A DNA stretch of 8,362 nt from Burkholderiales bacterium (GTDB taxonomy: Bacteria > Pseudomonadota > Gammaproteobacteria > Burkholderiales > Casimicrobiaceae). The notes beneath the pieces are model-generated. The model was not told where the DNA came from, did no database searches, and was given only the letters and a program-made list of their open reading frames with translations. Of this stretch, positions 1 to 6,424 are shown in pieces. The stretch is taken from the NCBI GenBank assembly GCA_031275075.1, contig JAISPI010000067.1, forward strand, positions 1 to 8,362, read 5' to 3'. The translations under genes were made by a program, and so were the position numbers. Numbering within the stretch: position 1 is the first letter of the stretch; each line of letters opens with the position of its first letter.

Positions 1-749
1 AGACGGGTTAGCACCTCTTTTTCACGGCCACTGGCAATCACGGTCGAAGCGCCAGAGCGAGCCGCACGTTTGGCGGCGAGCACTTTGGTCAGCATACCTC
101 CTTTGCCAATGCCGGAACCGGCGCCGCCTGCCATGGCTTCCAGCGCCGGATCGCCGGCGTACGCTTCCTCAATCGGTTCCGCGTCAGGCTGTTGACGCGG
201 GTCGGCGGTAAACAAACCAATCTGGTCCGTCAACAGAATCAACACATCGGCTTCAATCAGATTGGTCACCAAGGCGCCCAAGGTATCGTTGTCACCGACC
301 TTGATTTCTTCGGTGGTCACAGTATCGTTTTCGTTGATGATCGGAATGACGTCGAGCGCCAACAGCGTCCGCAATGTCGAACGCGCGTTCAAATAACGCC
401 GCCGGTCAGAAAGGTCTTCGTGGGTCAACAGAATTTGTGCCGTGCGCAGATCCGATTGCGCGAATGCCTCCTCGTAAGCGTGCGCCAACCCCATCTGTCC
501 GACTGCGGCAGCGGCCTGCAACTCCGGTATCGCGCGCGGTCGCGTCGCCCACCCAAGGCGTTTCATGCCTTCGGCGATGGCGCCCGATGAAACCAAAACA
601 ATTTCCTTGCCGGCCTTTTTGAGTTGCGCGATTTCCGTTGCCCAGCGCAACACCGCTTCATGATCAATACCGCGCCCTTCATTGGTGACCAGGCTGGAGC
701 CGACCTTGACGACAATACGGCGGGCGTCTGCTACCACCGAGCGGTTCAT
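1..749 (-). CDS. proB: Glutamate 5-kinase (partial, C-terminus outside window)
   Basis: Catalyses ATP-dependent phosphorylation of L-glutamate to glutamyl 5-phosphate, the first and feedback-controlled step of proline synthesis in the cytoplasm. The first 249 codons are visible and cover the amino-acid-kinase domain. Seen motifs are VVKVGSSLVT near residues 13-22, VLVSSGAIAEG at 51-61, NENDTV at 139-144, GDNDTLGALVTNL at 152-164, LLTDQTGLFTADPR at 172-185 and a GIGKGGMLTK stretch at 213-222, all in family order. The family is usually about 370 residues, so the missing part should be the C-terminal PUA domain. The ATG at 749-747 overlaps the obgE stop as ATGA, and an AAGGAG ribosome-binding site (762-757) lies 7 nt upstream inside obgE, which fixes the start. 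It is the last visible gene of the glycosyltransferase-obgE-proB operon. The obgE-proB linkage is common in betaproteobacteria. Confidence 0.96.
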   Translation of the reverse strand, partial: MNRSVVADARRIVVKVGSSLVTNEGRGIDHEAVLRWATEIAQLKKAGKEIVLVSSGAIAEGMKRLGWATRPRAIPELQAAAAVGQMGLAHAYEEAFAQSDLRTAQILLTHEDLSDRRRYLNARSTLRTLLALDVIPIINENDTVTTEEIKVGDNDTLGALVTNLIEADVLILLTDQIGLFTADPRQQPDAEPIEEAYAGDPALEAMAGGAGSGIGKGGMLTKVLAAKRAARSGASTVIASGREKEVLTR

Positions 750-1867
750 GAGGATTCTCCTTGCTTGATTTTTGACGGTGCGCGTGGCGCGTCGATCGGT
801 GTTGGCGTTAACACCACCGGCTCATTATCTTCCACCTCCGGCAGCAACGCTTCCGCCGGATGTTCATCGAGCCAGCGCGACACCGCCTGCACCAACGCAG
901 CGCAACCGTTCCCCGTTAGCGCGCTAACCGCGTAAACCGGTTCCGTCCATCCGAACGCCCGCACGAAATCAACAATTCGCGCATCGCGCTCTTCTTCGTC
1001 GATCATGTCGATTTTATTCAACACAAGCCAGCGCGGTTTTTGATACAACGTCTCATTGTAACGCCGCAATTCCTCAACAATCGCGCGCGCCTCTTGCGCC
1101 GGATCGGTTTCCGGATCGAGCGGCGCAAGATCGATGACGTGCAACAGCAATCGCGTGCGCTGCAAATGGCGCAGAAACTGATGCCCCAAACCAGCGCCCT
1201 CGGCAGCGCCTTCGATCAAGCCGGGAATGTCGGCCATCACGAAGCTCTTGTCCATATCGATTCGAACCACACCCAGACTCGGTGCCAATGTCGTGAACGG
1301 ATAATCGGCGACTTTCGGTTGCGCCGCGCTCACTGCGCGAATCAACGTTGATTTGCCTGCGTTGGGCATACCAAGCAATCCGACATCCGCCAACACTTTC
1401 AACTCAAGATGCAAGCGCCGCGCTTCGCCTTTTTCGCCGGGTTGAAATTGCCTCGGTGCGCGGTTGGTGCTCGATTTGTAATGCAGATTGCCCCAACCGC
1501 CGCGCCCGCCTTTCGCCACTATCGCGCGCGCTTCGTGATGCGCCAGATCGGCAAGCGCCTCGCCGGTATCGGCGTCGCTCACCACGGTTCCTACCGGTAC
1601 GCGCAGCACCATATCGTCGCCGCCGCGTCCGTATCGATCCGAACCGCGTCCATTTTCTCCGCGCTTGGCGCGAAAGATTCTCAGAAAACGATAATCGACC
1701 AGCGTGTTGATATTGCGATCGGCCACCAGATAAATACTGCCGCCGCGTCCACCATCGCCACCGTCCGGGCCGCCGCGCGGAATAAACTTCTCACGGCGAA
1801 ACGAGGCCGCGCCGCTTCCACCGTCGCCCGCATACACTTCGATAAACGCTTCATCTACAAATTTCAC
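746..1867 (-). CDS. obgE: Obg-family GTPase (ribosome assembly / stress GTPase)
   Basis: A 373-residue essential-type GTPase that acts on late 50S ribosomal subunit assembly and is linked in other bacteria to the stringent response and DNA replication control. The N-terminal glycine-rich Obg domain spans about residues 1-158 (GDGGSGAASFRREK, GGPDGGDGGRGG). The GTPase domain follows, with G1 GMPNAGKS at 166-173, the G2 threonines at about 192-193, G3 DIPG at 213-216, G4 NKID at 284-287 and G5 SAL at 315-317. After about residue 340 there is a short acidic and proline-containing tail of the kind that varies between species. The start is GTG at 1867-1865. It is firm because the protein then begins MKFVDEA, the conserved Obg N-terminus, and a GGTGG-rich ribosome-binding site (about 1878-1872) lies just upstream. 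The start overlaps the stop of the glycosyltransferase gene (GTGA) and its own stop overlaps the proB start (ATGA), so all three genes are probably translationally coupled. Confidence 0.97.
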   Translation of the reverse strand: MKFVDEAFIEVYAGDGGSGAASFRREKFIPRGGPDGGDGGRGGSIYLVADRNINTLVDYRFLRIFRAKRGENGRGSDRYGRGGDDMVLRVPVGTVVSDADTGEALADLAHHEARAIVAKGGRGGWGNLHYKSSTNRAPRQFQPGEKGEARRLHLELKVLADVGLLGMPNAGKSTLIRAVSAAQPKVADYPFTTLAPSLGVVRIDMDKSFVMADIPGLIEGAAEGAGLGHQFLRHLQRTRLLLHVIDLAPLDPETDPAQEARAIVEELRRYNETLYQKPRWLVLNKIDMIDEEERDARIVDFVRAFGWTEPVYAVSALTGNGCAALVQAVSRWLDEHPAEALLPEVEDNEPVVLTPTPIDAPRAPSKIKQGESS

Positions 1868-3558
1868 TGTTCCACCCTGCGATAAAGCACATACATTTCC
1901 GTATTATCCCCGTAGCGACGCCCCGATTGCAGCGTCTCGAAACCGTCGAGCGGCGGCACTTGCAAGTTCGCCACATTGTATTCCACCAATAACAGCGGAC
2001 AGGCTGCCATAGCCGGTTTCTGTTCTGGAAACACTTTCACCGCCGTGTAGTAATAAAAAATCGCGCGTTGCGCTTCACCGACATCGCGGCTTGCGACACA
2101 ACCACTCGCGGCGTATGGCTGCAACATCCTGGCCACGACCTCATAACTACGCCGCGAATCGACATACGGCATCCAGATCGTCACCACCAATCCCCAAATC
2201 AACATCATGCCCACTGCCCAGTTCAGCACCGCGCGTTGACTTGATTGCCGCGCCGGCCGCACCAGCAGAATCCACAAAACCGTCAAAAACAACGACACCA
2301 ACGCACTGCGTAAACGGAATGTCGGTTGATAGCCGACCTCGGCATCGCGGAACAATTCCGCCGCATACGATCCCAAGCCGTTGATATACGCGTCCCACCA
2401 GAAGAACCACAACACAATCGCCGTCAACCCGAAAGTCAGAATGCCGAACCAGTCGAGTCCCGCCGAACCGCCACGCGGCAGTGTTTCAACTTCTATTGAC
2501 GCCAACAACGCTAACGGCACCAACAACGCCATCGCTTCGATTGGCCGGACATCGGGCATTAACAGTATCGCTACAATTCCTGTCACCGCGACACATGCCG
2601 GCAAAATCACCTGCGGCGTCTGAAAACCTCCGTTGAAACCGCGCGCCCGTATCCGTATCAGCCAAATGATCAGCGGCCACGCCGGAAATGCCAGCCAAAG
2701 CAAATTCTTTCCAAGCCAGCCGAAATTACTGACCATCTCTCGTCCAGACCATCCAACCGATGGAGACTGAGCTGCCCACCACTGCGCAAACAATTCCGGA
2801 GAACGTTGATAAAGCCCCCACGGCCACAACGCGCACAACACCACCGCCAACACCATCGCAATCGCCAATGTTGCCGCATACTGTTTTTGCCGCCAGCCCG
2901 AATGCAACCACGGCAACAACAGCGCCGGCAACAACAACCAGAACCAAGCCACCATGTTGTAAGCAAACGCGCCGACCGTCAACGCGACCCCGAATAACAC
3001 CCCGGCGGTTCCCGGTCGCCGCAATGCTAACGCCAACGCCAATATGCCCAGCGCCAGCGCGGTCATCAACCCCAAATGAGGCGACAGTTGATGCGCGTGG
3101 TCGAACAAGCCGACTGAGCCAATCAGAATCAACATTGGCAACCAGCGCTGCGTTTTGCCGCCGTTCTTGTGATAGCGGCCCAATTCGTGTCCCGCCAGCG
3201 ACACACATCCCAGCGTGATCAACAACAACAACCCTGCCGCCAGCCGCGCCGCATCGTGTGGCGCAAGCCAAGGCGTTGCCAGCTTCATCGTCAACGCCGC
3301 CAGTTGCGGCACCAGCGGCCCATAAGTAAAAAACGGTTCGCCGATCAGCGACGGCACCAACATATCCCGGGTGTTGACCATCTCCCAGGCAATCACAATG
3401 GTTTGCGCGTCTTCACCCTTCCACGGCGCGTGCCCAACCAGCCCCAGCGCCACCCAAGCCAGACACAACAACACCAAGCCGCTCTGCTTCCACGCCCGCC
3501 AGCGGTCATGGGACGCCCTGGCCTCCGGGCTTAAATGGTAAGGAATCTCCAGTGGCAT
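1864..3558 (-). CDS. ArnT/PMT-like integral membrane glycosyltransferase
   Basis: A 564-residue inner-membrane protein with about 12 hydrophobic segments (roughly 26-43, 104-125, 139-152, 161-180, 184-217, 228-245, 284-301, 317-334, 340-355, 370-388, 418-434, 444-462) and a soluble C-terminal region from about 465, probably periplasmic. The overall plan, an acidic pair in the first external loop (WKGEDA, 46-51), a following PFFTYGPL stretch (75-82) and a late MPDVRPIEAMALLVPLALL segment, resembles the ArnT/PMT_2 family, which transfers sugars from polyprenyl-phosphate carriers to lipid or protein acceptors. The motifs are weak: ArnT proteins usually have a K-P-P in the position of Y-G-P here. 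Donor and acceptor cannot be told from sequence. The ATG at 3558 lacks a strong ribosome-binding site. It is the first gene of the operon with obgE and proB, overlapping obgE by 4 bp. Confidence is high for a membrane protein gene and moderate for the family. Confidence 0.82.
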   Translation of the reverse strand: MPLEIPYHLSPEARASHDRWRAWKQSGLVLLCLAWVALGLVGHAPWKGEDAQTIVIAWEMVNTRDMLVPSLIGEPFFTYGPLVPQLAALTMKLATPWLAPHDAARLAAGLLLLITLGCVSLAGHELGRYHKNGGKTQRWLPMLILIGSVGLFDHAHQLSPHLGLMTALALGILALALALRRPGTAGVLFGVALTVGAFAYNMVAWFWLLLPALLLPWLHSGWRQKQYAATLAIAMVLAVVLCALWPWGLYQRSPELFAQWWAAQSPSVGWSGREMVSNFGWLGKNLLWLAFPAWPLIIWLIRIRARGFNGGFQTPQVILPACVAVTGIVAILLMPDVRPIEAMALLVPLALLASIEVETLPRGGSAGLDWFGILTFGLTAIVLWFFWWDAYINGLGSYAAELFRDAEVGYQPTFRLRSALVSLFLTVLWILLVRPARQSSQRAVLNWAVGMMLIWGLVVTIWMPYVDSRRSYEVVARMLQPYAASGCVASRDVGEAQRAIFYYYTAVKVFPEQKPAMAACPLLLVEYNVANLQVPPLDGFETLQSGRRYGDNTEMYVLYRRVEQ

Positions 3559-3597
3559 AACGGCTCGGTTTTTTTAATATTAAACGGCGAATTTGAA

Positions 3598-3603
3598 ATT
3601 ATA
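3598..3603 (-). promoter_or_regulatory. Candidate -10 box of the glycosyltransferase-obgE-proB operon
   Basis: The minus strand reads a perfect TATAAT here, about 40 bp before the glycosyltransferase ATG and downstream of the rpmE terminator, so it is well placed to start the operon. At 16-18 bp upstream I see only AACCTG or CAACCT, which is a poor -35, and there is no extended -10 TG. It may therefore be weak, activator-dependent or fortuitous. Confidence 0.4.
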
Positions 3604-3617
3604 GAGCTTGGAGCGGA

Positions 3618-3666
3618 AGGCAGGTTGCCTCCCCTACGGGATATCGCACCGGACGTATCGTAGGGG
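3618..3666. repeat. Pair of adjacent hairpins (REP/MITE-like intergenic palindromes)
   Basis: Two adjacent inverted repeats lie between the rpmE terminator and the operon promoter. The first is AGGCA-GGT-TGCCT (3618-3630). The second has perfect 8-bp arms, CCCCTACG (3631-3638) and CGTAGGGG (3659-3666), separated by 20 nt. Neither is followed by a T-run on either strand, so they are not simple terminators. Abutting palindromes in a short intergenic gap are typical of dispersed repeats, but only one copy is visible in this window. Confidence 0.5.
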
Positions 3667-3678
3667 AATCCGGAATAA

Positions 3679-3705
3679 AAAAGGCAGCACCATCGGCTGC
3701 CTTTT
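3679..3705 (-). terminator. Rho-independent terminator after rpmE
   Basis: Read on the minus strand, AAAAGGCAGC and GCTGCCTTTT form a perfect 10-bp stem around a 7-nt loop, and the T-run continues into TTTTTTATT. It lies about 20 bp past the rpmE stop. The arms carry A and T runs on both sides, so it could also stop transcription arriving from the other direction. Confidence 0.9.
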
Positions 3706-3725
3706 CATGCTTGTTTCGTTTCTGC

Positions 3726-3950
3726 TCAGGACGCGGCAACAGATGTCCGCTTGTTGCCGAAACGCTGACGGAATTTTTCGACGCGGCCAGCGGTGTCCAC
3801 GATTTTCTGTTTGCCCGTATAAAACGGATGGCAGTTCGAGCAAACTTCTACATGCAGCGAACGCCCCAGCGTCGAACACGTCTTGAACGTATTGCCGCAA
3901 CTGCATACCACTTCAATTTCGTTGTATTTCGGGTGAATACCGGCTTTCAT
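3726..3950 (-). CDS. rpmE: Large-subunit ribosomal protein bL31, zinc-binding (C+) type
   Basis: A 74-residue ribosomal protein that bridges the 50S and 30S subunits. It begins MKAGIHPKY, as L31 proteins do, and carries cysteines at 16, 18, 37 and 40 in the CxC...CxxC arrangement that binds zinc, so this is the zinc-containing rather than the zinc-free paralogue. The HPFYTGKQK block at 41-49 is also a family signature. The start chosen is the ATG at 3950, not the in-frame TTG at 3953, because AAAGGA lies at a normal distance (6 nt) only for the ATG. The gene follows rho on the same strand after about 160 bp, has a plausible promoter of its own, and ends at a strong terminator. The last ten or so residues form a basic tail. 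Confidence 0.97.
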   Translation of the reverse strand: MKAGIHPKYNEIEVVCSCGNTFKTCSTLGRSLHVEVCSNCHPFYTGKQKIVDTAGRVEKFRQRFGNKRTSVAAS

Positions 3951-3965
3951 CAATCATCCTTTCCA

Positions 3966-4026
3966 GAGGCGCAACGCCCCGTCAACCCTCCGGCGATACC
4001 GTGCAGCATTGGCTCACAGCCGCCAA
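3966..4026 (-). promoter_or_regulatory. Hairpins in the presumed rpmE leader
   Basis: The presumed rpmE 5' leader of about 80 nt contains TTGGC/GCCAA (4026-4022 with 4013-4009, 8-nt loop) and, just before the ribosome-binding site, a GC-rich stem GGGGCG-TTG-CGCCTC (3980-3966, with one G-U pair). Ribosomal-protein leader structures controlling L31 are known in several bacterial groups. Whether this matches any of them cannot be judged by eye. Confidence 0.35.
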
Positions 4027-4037
4027 GAGAACTTTGT

Positions 4038-4066
4038 ATTATCCGTTAAAGACGCAAGTAGAGCAA
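4038..4066 (-). promoter_or_regulatory. Candidate sigma-70 promoter for rpmE
   Basis: The minus strand shows TTGCTC (4066-4061), a 17-bp spacer and GATAAT (4043-4038). The -10 matches the consensus at five of six positions and the -35 at three of six. It lies in the rho-rpmE gap and would give a leader of about 80 nt, so rpmE is probably not wholly dependent on rho transcription. Confidence 0.45.
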
Positions 4067-4113
4067 GTTTTCAATTTTGCGATGACAAAATCTTATCCCG
4101 ACGCCATTGTTGC

Positions 4114-5376
4114 CTACCCGCCGCGCCGCATTGAATCGAAGAAGTCGGCGTTGTTCTTGCTGGCGCGCACCTTGTCGAGCAGGAATTCCATCGCGTCCAG
4201 GTCGTCCATCGGGTAGAGCACTTTGCGCAGAATCCAGGTCTTTTGCAACACGTCCGGGCTTAACAACAGCTCTTCACGGCGGGTGCCGGAGCGGTTGACG
4301 TTGATCGCCGGATAAATGCGTTTTTCGGCCATCCGACGGTCGAGGTGGATTTCCATGTTGCCAGTACCTTTGAATTCTTCGTAGATCACATCGTCCATCC
4401 GGCTGCCGGTATCGATCAGCGCCGTAGCGATGATCGTCAGCGAGCCGCCTTCTTCGACGTTACGCGCCGCGCCGAAGAACCGTTTGGGACGGTGCAACGC
4501 GTGCGCATCGACGCCGCCGGTCAGCACTTTTCCGGAGGTCGGCACGACGGTGTTGTAGGCACGCGCCAAACGGGTGATTGAATCGAGCAGGATCACCACG
4601 TCTTTTTTGTGTTCGACCAGCCGCTTGGCTTTTTCGATCACCATCTCGGCGACTTGCACATGGCGCGTTGCCGGTTCGTCGAAGGTTGACGCCACCACTT
4701 CGCCGCGCACGGTACGTGTCATGTCGGTCACTTCTTCCGGCCGCTCGTCGATCAACAATACGATCAACACGACTTCGGGATAGTTCGCCGCAATTGAATG
4801 CGCGATGTGTTGCAGCATGACGGTTTTGCCGGATTTCGGCGACGCGACAAGCAGGCCGCGCTGACCTTTTCCGATCGGCGCAACGATGTCGATGATGCGG
4901 CCTGTGATGTTTTCTTCAGCCTTGATGTCGCGTTCCAACACCAGCGGCTTATCCGGAAACAGCGGCGTCAGGTTTTCAAAAAGAATTTTGCTCTTGGCGT
5001 TCTCCGGCGGCTCGTTATTGATCTTGTCAACTTTGACCAGCGCAAAGTAACGTTCACCGTCTTTCGGCGTACGGATTTCGCCTTCAATCGTGTCGCCGGT
5101 GTGCAGATTGAAACGGCGAATCTGCGACGGCGAAATGTATAAGTCGTCGGTACCGGCGAGATACGACGTCTCTGGCGAGCGCAAAAAACCGAAGCCGTCG
5201 GGCAGCACTTCGAGCACGCCGTCGCCGAAGATGCTTTCGCCGCGCTTGGCGTGCGTTTTCAGCAAGGTGAAAATGAGGTCATGCTTGCGCAGACGGTTGG
5301 CACCTTCGATGCCCATGGTGTTGGCCATCTCGACCAGCTCGGTAACGTGTTTGGCTTTAAGATCAGAAAGACGCAT
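4114..5376 (-). CDS. rho: Transcription termination factor Rho
   Basis: A 420-residue hexameric RNA-dependent ATPase and helicase that ends transcription at Rho-dependent sites. The N-terminal helix bundle begins MRLSDLKAKHVTELVEMA. The primary RNA-binding cold-shock-like domain has the RNP1-like DGFGFLR at 60-66. The Walker A loop is ASPKSGKT at 178-185, at the same numbering as in E. coli, and Walker B is VILLDS at 261-266. The Q-loop region VPTSGKVLTGGVD is at 278-290, and the AEKRIYPAINVNRSGTRREELL region at about 350-371 carries the arginine used by the neighbouring subunit. Length and domain order are normal, with no inserted N-terminal extension. The ATG at 5376 has no clear ribosome-binding site, but the conserved N-terminus leaves no better start. 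It lies downstream of trxA with a 224-bp leader between them, and upstream of rpmE. Confidence 0.98.
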   Translation of the reverse strand: MRLSDLKAKHVTELVEMANTMGIEGANRLRKHDLIFTLLKTHAKRGESIFGDGVLEVLPDGFGFLRSPETSYLAGTDDLYISPSQIRRFNLHTGDTIEGEIRTPKDGERYFALVKVDKINNEPPENAKSKILFENLTPLFPDKPLVLERDIKAEENITGRIIDIVAPIGKGQRGLLVASPKSGKTVMLQHIAHSIAANYPEVVLIVLLIDERPEEVTDMTRTVRGEVVASTFDEPATRHVQVAEMVIEKAKRLVEHKKDVVILLDSITRLARAYNTVVPTSGKVLTGGVDAHALHRPKRFFGAARNVEEGGSLTIIATALIDTGSRMDDVIYEEFKGTGNMEIHLDRRMAEKRIYPAINVNRSGTRREELLLSPDVLQKTWILRKVLYPMDDLDAMEFLLDKVRASKNNADFFDSMRRGG

Positions 5377-5600
5377 AATAATGCTGAATATCGTAAAAAC
5401 GCCGCATGTTTAGCGGAAAAAACGGGCGACAAGATTGGCGGTCAACCCGCGGTGAAAGAACTTTCAGGGAATAAGAAGATCATCCGTCCGGGCATAGCGC
5501 GATAGACACTTGAGACCCGAAACCTGCTTTTGTAATTCCGGCAACGTCCGGTGCTTTCCATGACTGCCATTGCGCCGCCGATGAAGTAACGTTAACGTTT
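5377..5600 (-). promoter_or_regulatory. rho leader region with small ORF and attenuator-like hairpin
   Basis: This 224-bp gap between trxA and rho holds three things on the minus strand. First, a 42-codon open frame runs from ATG at 5570 to TGA at 5442, with no good ribosome-binding site. Second, a small stem CCGC/GCGG (5416-5413 with 5405-5402) is followed by CGTTTTT just before rho. Third, there is a TTGACC (5445-5440) resembling a -35, without a good -10 at the right distance. Rho is known to control its own leader in E. coli, so regulation here is reasonable, but the individual elements are weak. A 12-bp palindrome AACGTTAACGTT (5588-5599) sits just after the trxA stop. Confidence 0.3.
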
Positions 5601-5915
5601 TCAAAGAAAACTGTCAAGAAAAGTTTTGAGCTGGCCACGGCTCAACGCTCCCAGTTTCTGCCCTTTGACTTCGCCATCCTGAAATACCATTAGCGTCGGC
5701 ATCGCCCTGATGCCACAACGTTGGGCGGTTGCCGGATTTTCATCGACATCAACGGTGACGATTTCCAGCCGTCCGGCGTATTCCTCGGCCAGACTTTCCA
5801 GCACGGGCGCCATCATCTTGCACGGACCACACCACTTCGCCCAGAAATCGACCAGAACCGGGTGCGGTGCTTTCAGCACGTCCTGCTCGAAACTGTTGTC
5901 TGTGACTTCTTTCAT
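5601..5915 (-). CDS. trxA: Thioredoxin 1
   Basis: A 104-residue cytoplasmic disulfide reductase that passes electrons from thioredoxin reductase to ribonucleotide reductase, PAPS or methionine-sulfoxide reductases and damaged proteins. The active site is WCGPC at 28-32 with redox cysteines 29 and 32, preceded by the buried-acid VDFWA segment. The cis-proline needed for substrate binding is in AMPT (Pro73). One extra cysteine lies at 67 (QRCGIRAMPT). The ATG at 5915 is fixed by an AAGGAG ribosome-binding site (5928-5923) 7 nt upstream. The length matches the short bacterial form. It is the first gene of the trxA-rho-rpmE series and diverges from fdxA across a 185-bp regulatory region. Confidence 0.98.
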   Translation of the reverse strand: MKEVTDNSFEQDVLKAPHPVLVDFWAKWCGPCKMMAPVLESLAEEYAGRLEIVTVDVDENPATAQRCGIRAMPTLMVFQDGEVKGQKLGALSRGQLKTFLDSFL

Positions 5916-5963
5916 TTTGTTGCTCCTTATTTTTCGAATTGATGGCGAACGCTACGCCTTCTC

Positions 5964-5982
5964 TGTGCTGTTGTCCAGCACA
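5964..5982. promoter_or_regulatory. Perfect 7-bp inverted repeat in the trxA/fdxA intergenic region
   Basis: TGTGCTG (5964-5970) and CAGCACA (5976-5982) pair perfectly around a 5-nt loop. No T-run follows on either strand, so it is not a terminator. If the predicted trxA promoter is right, it lies in the trxA leader, where it could be an RNA hairpin. As DNA it could be a dyad operator. Confidence 0.4.
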
Positions 5983-5999
5983 TAACCCATCAATAGCGG

Positions 6000-6028
6000 A
6001 TTTTGCGGATTTTTAATCACGCCGACAA
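6000..6028 (-). promoter_or_regulatory. Candidate sigma-70 promoter for trxA
   Basis: The minus strand carries TTGTCG (6028-6023), an exact 17-bp spacer and CAAAAT (6005-6000). Each box matches the consensus at four of six positions. Transcription would start near 5993, giving a leader of about 80 nt that includes the inverted repeat at 5964-5982. Confidence 0.35.
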
Positions 6029-6067
6029 TAACCGCTTGGTGACACCAGCATTTCATCGCCAATTTGT

Positions 6068-6073
6068 TAGAAT
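6068..6073 (+). promoter_or_regulatory. fdxA: Candidate -10 box of fdxA
   Basis: TAGAAT lies 27 bp before the fdxA ATG, so transcription would start about 20 nt from the gene. No good -35 stands 16-18 bp upstream. Instead there is a small dyad, TGGTG-A-CACCA (6037-6047), centred about 29 bp before the TAGAAT, where an activator could sit. Confidence 0.4.
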
Positions 6074-6100
6074 GCGCTATTTCCAACCCGCATACCTATC

Positions 6101-6424
6101 ATGACTTACGTCGTTACTGAAAACTGCATTCGTTGCAAATACACCGATTGTGTCGATGTCTGCCCCGTGGACGCTTTCCGCGAAGGCCCCAACTTTCTGG
6201 TCATTGACCCCGACGAGTGTATCGATTGCACCCTGTGCGTTTCCGAGTGCCCCGCAGAAGCCATTTACGCCGAAGATGACTTACCGGTCGATCAGCAGGA
6301 CTTTGTTGCGTTGAACGCCGAACTTTCCAAAGTCTGGCCCGTCATCATCGAGCGCAAAGCGCCACCATCTGATGCCGACAACTGGAAAGGCGCGCCGAAC
6401 AAACGCGAACATCTTGAGAAATAA
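6101..6424 (+). CDS. fdxA: 7Fe ferredoxin FdxA ([3Fe-4S][4Fe-4S])
   Basis: A 107-residue soluble low-potential electron carrier of the Azotobacter FdI type. The N-terminal half carries two cluster motifs: C9-x2-C12-x4-C17-x3-C21-P and C40-x2-C43-x2-C46-x3-C50-P. By analogy with Azotobacter FdI, Cys 9, 17 and 50 should hold the 3Fe-4S cluster and Cys 21, 40, 43 and 46 the 4Fe-4S cluster, with Cys12 a non-ligand. The free cysteine at position 24 of Azotobacter FdI has no counterpart here (Ala25). The C-terminal half (about 58-107, ending WKGAPNKREHLEK) is the extension usual in this family. The MTYVVTENC start is the family norm, though no ribosome-binding site precedes the ATG and the predicted leader is only about 20 nt. 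It diverges from trxA and converges on the tRNA-Arg gene. Its physiological partner is not shown by the context. Confidence 0.97.
   Translation: MTYVVTENCIRCKYTDCVDVCPVDAFREGPNFLVIDPDECIDCTLCVSECPAEAIYAEDDLPVDQQDFVALNAELSKVWPVIIERKAPPSDADNWKGAPNKREHLEK

Noticed and set aside
192..590. Plus-strand ORFs 192-590 and 374-622
   Set aside because: Antisense to proB, which has all expected kinase motifs in frame.
1409..1885. Plus-strand ORF of 158 codons
   Set aside because: Lies antisense within obgE, whose motifs are complete. It has an arginine/alanine-rich composition and no recognisable domain.
2726..3271. Minus-strand ORF of 181 codons in another frame, and the plus-strand ORF 2760-3218
   Set aside because: Both overlap the glycosyltransferase frame. 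Their low-complexity Val/Gly or Thr/Pro composition is typical of out-of-frame reading of a GC-rich membrane protein gene.
3951..3953. TTG as the rpmE start, giving MMKAG
   Set aside because: It sits only about 3 nt from the ribosome-binding site. The following ATG has normal spacing and gives the conserved MKAGIHP start.
5588..5599. AACGTTAACGTT palindrome as an operator or terminator
   Set aside because: Twelve bp with no T-run after it and no matching copy elsewhere in the window. Too short to support alone.
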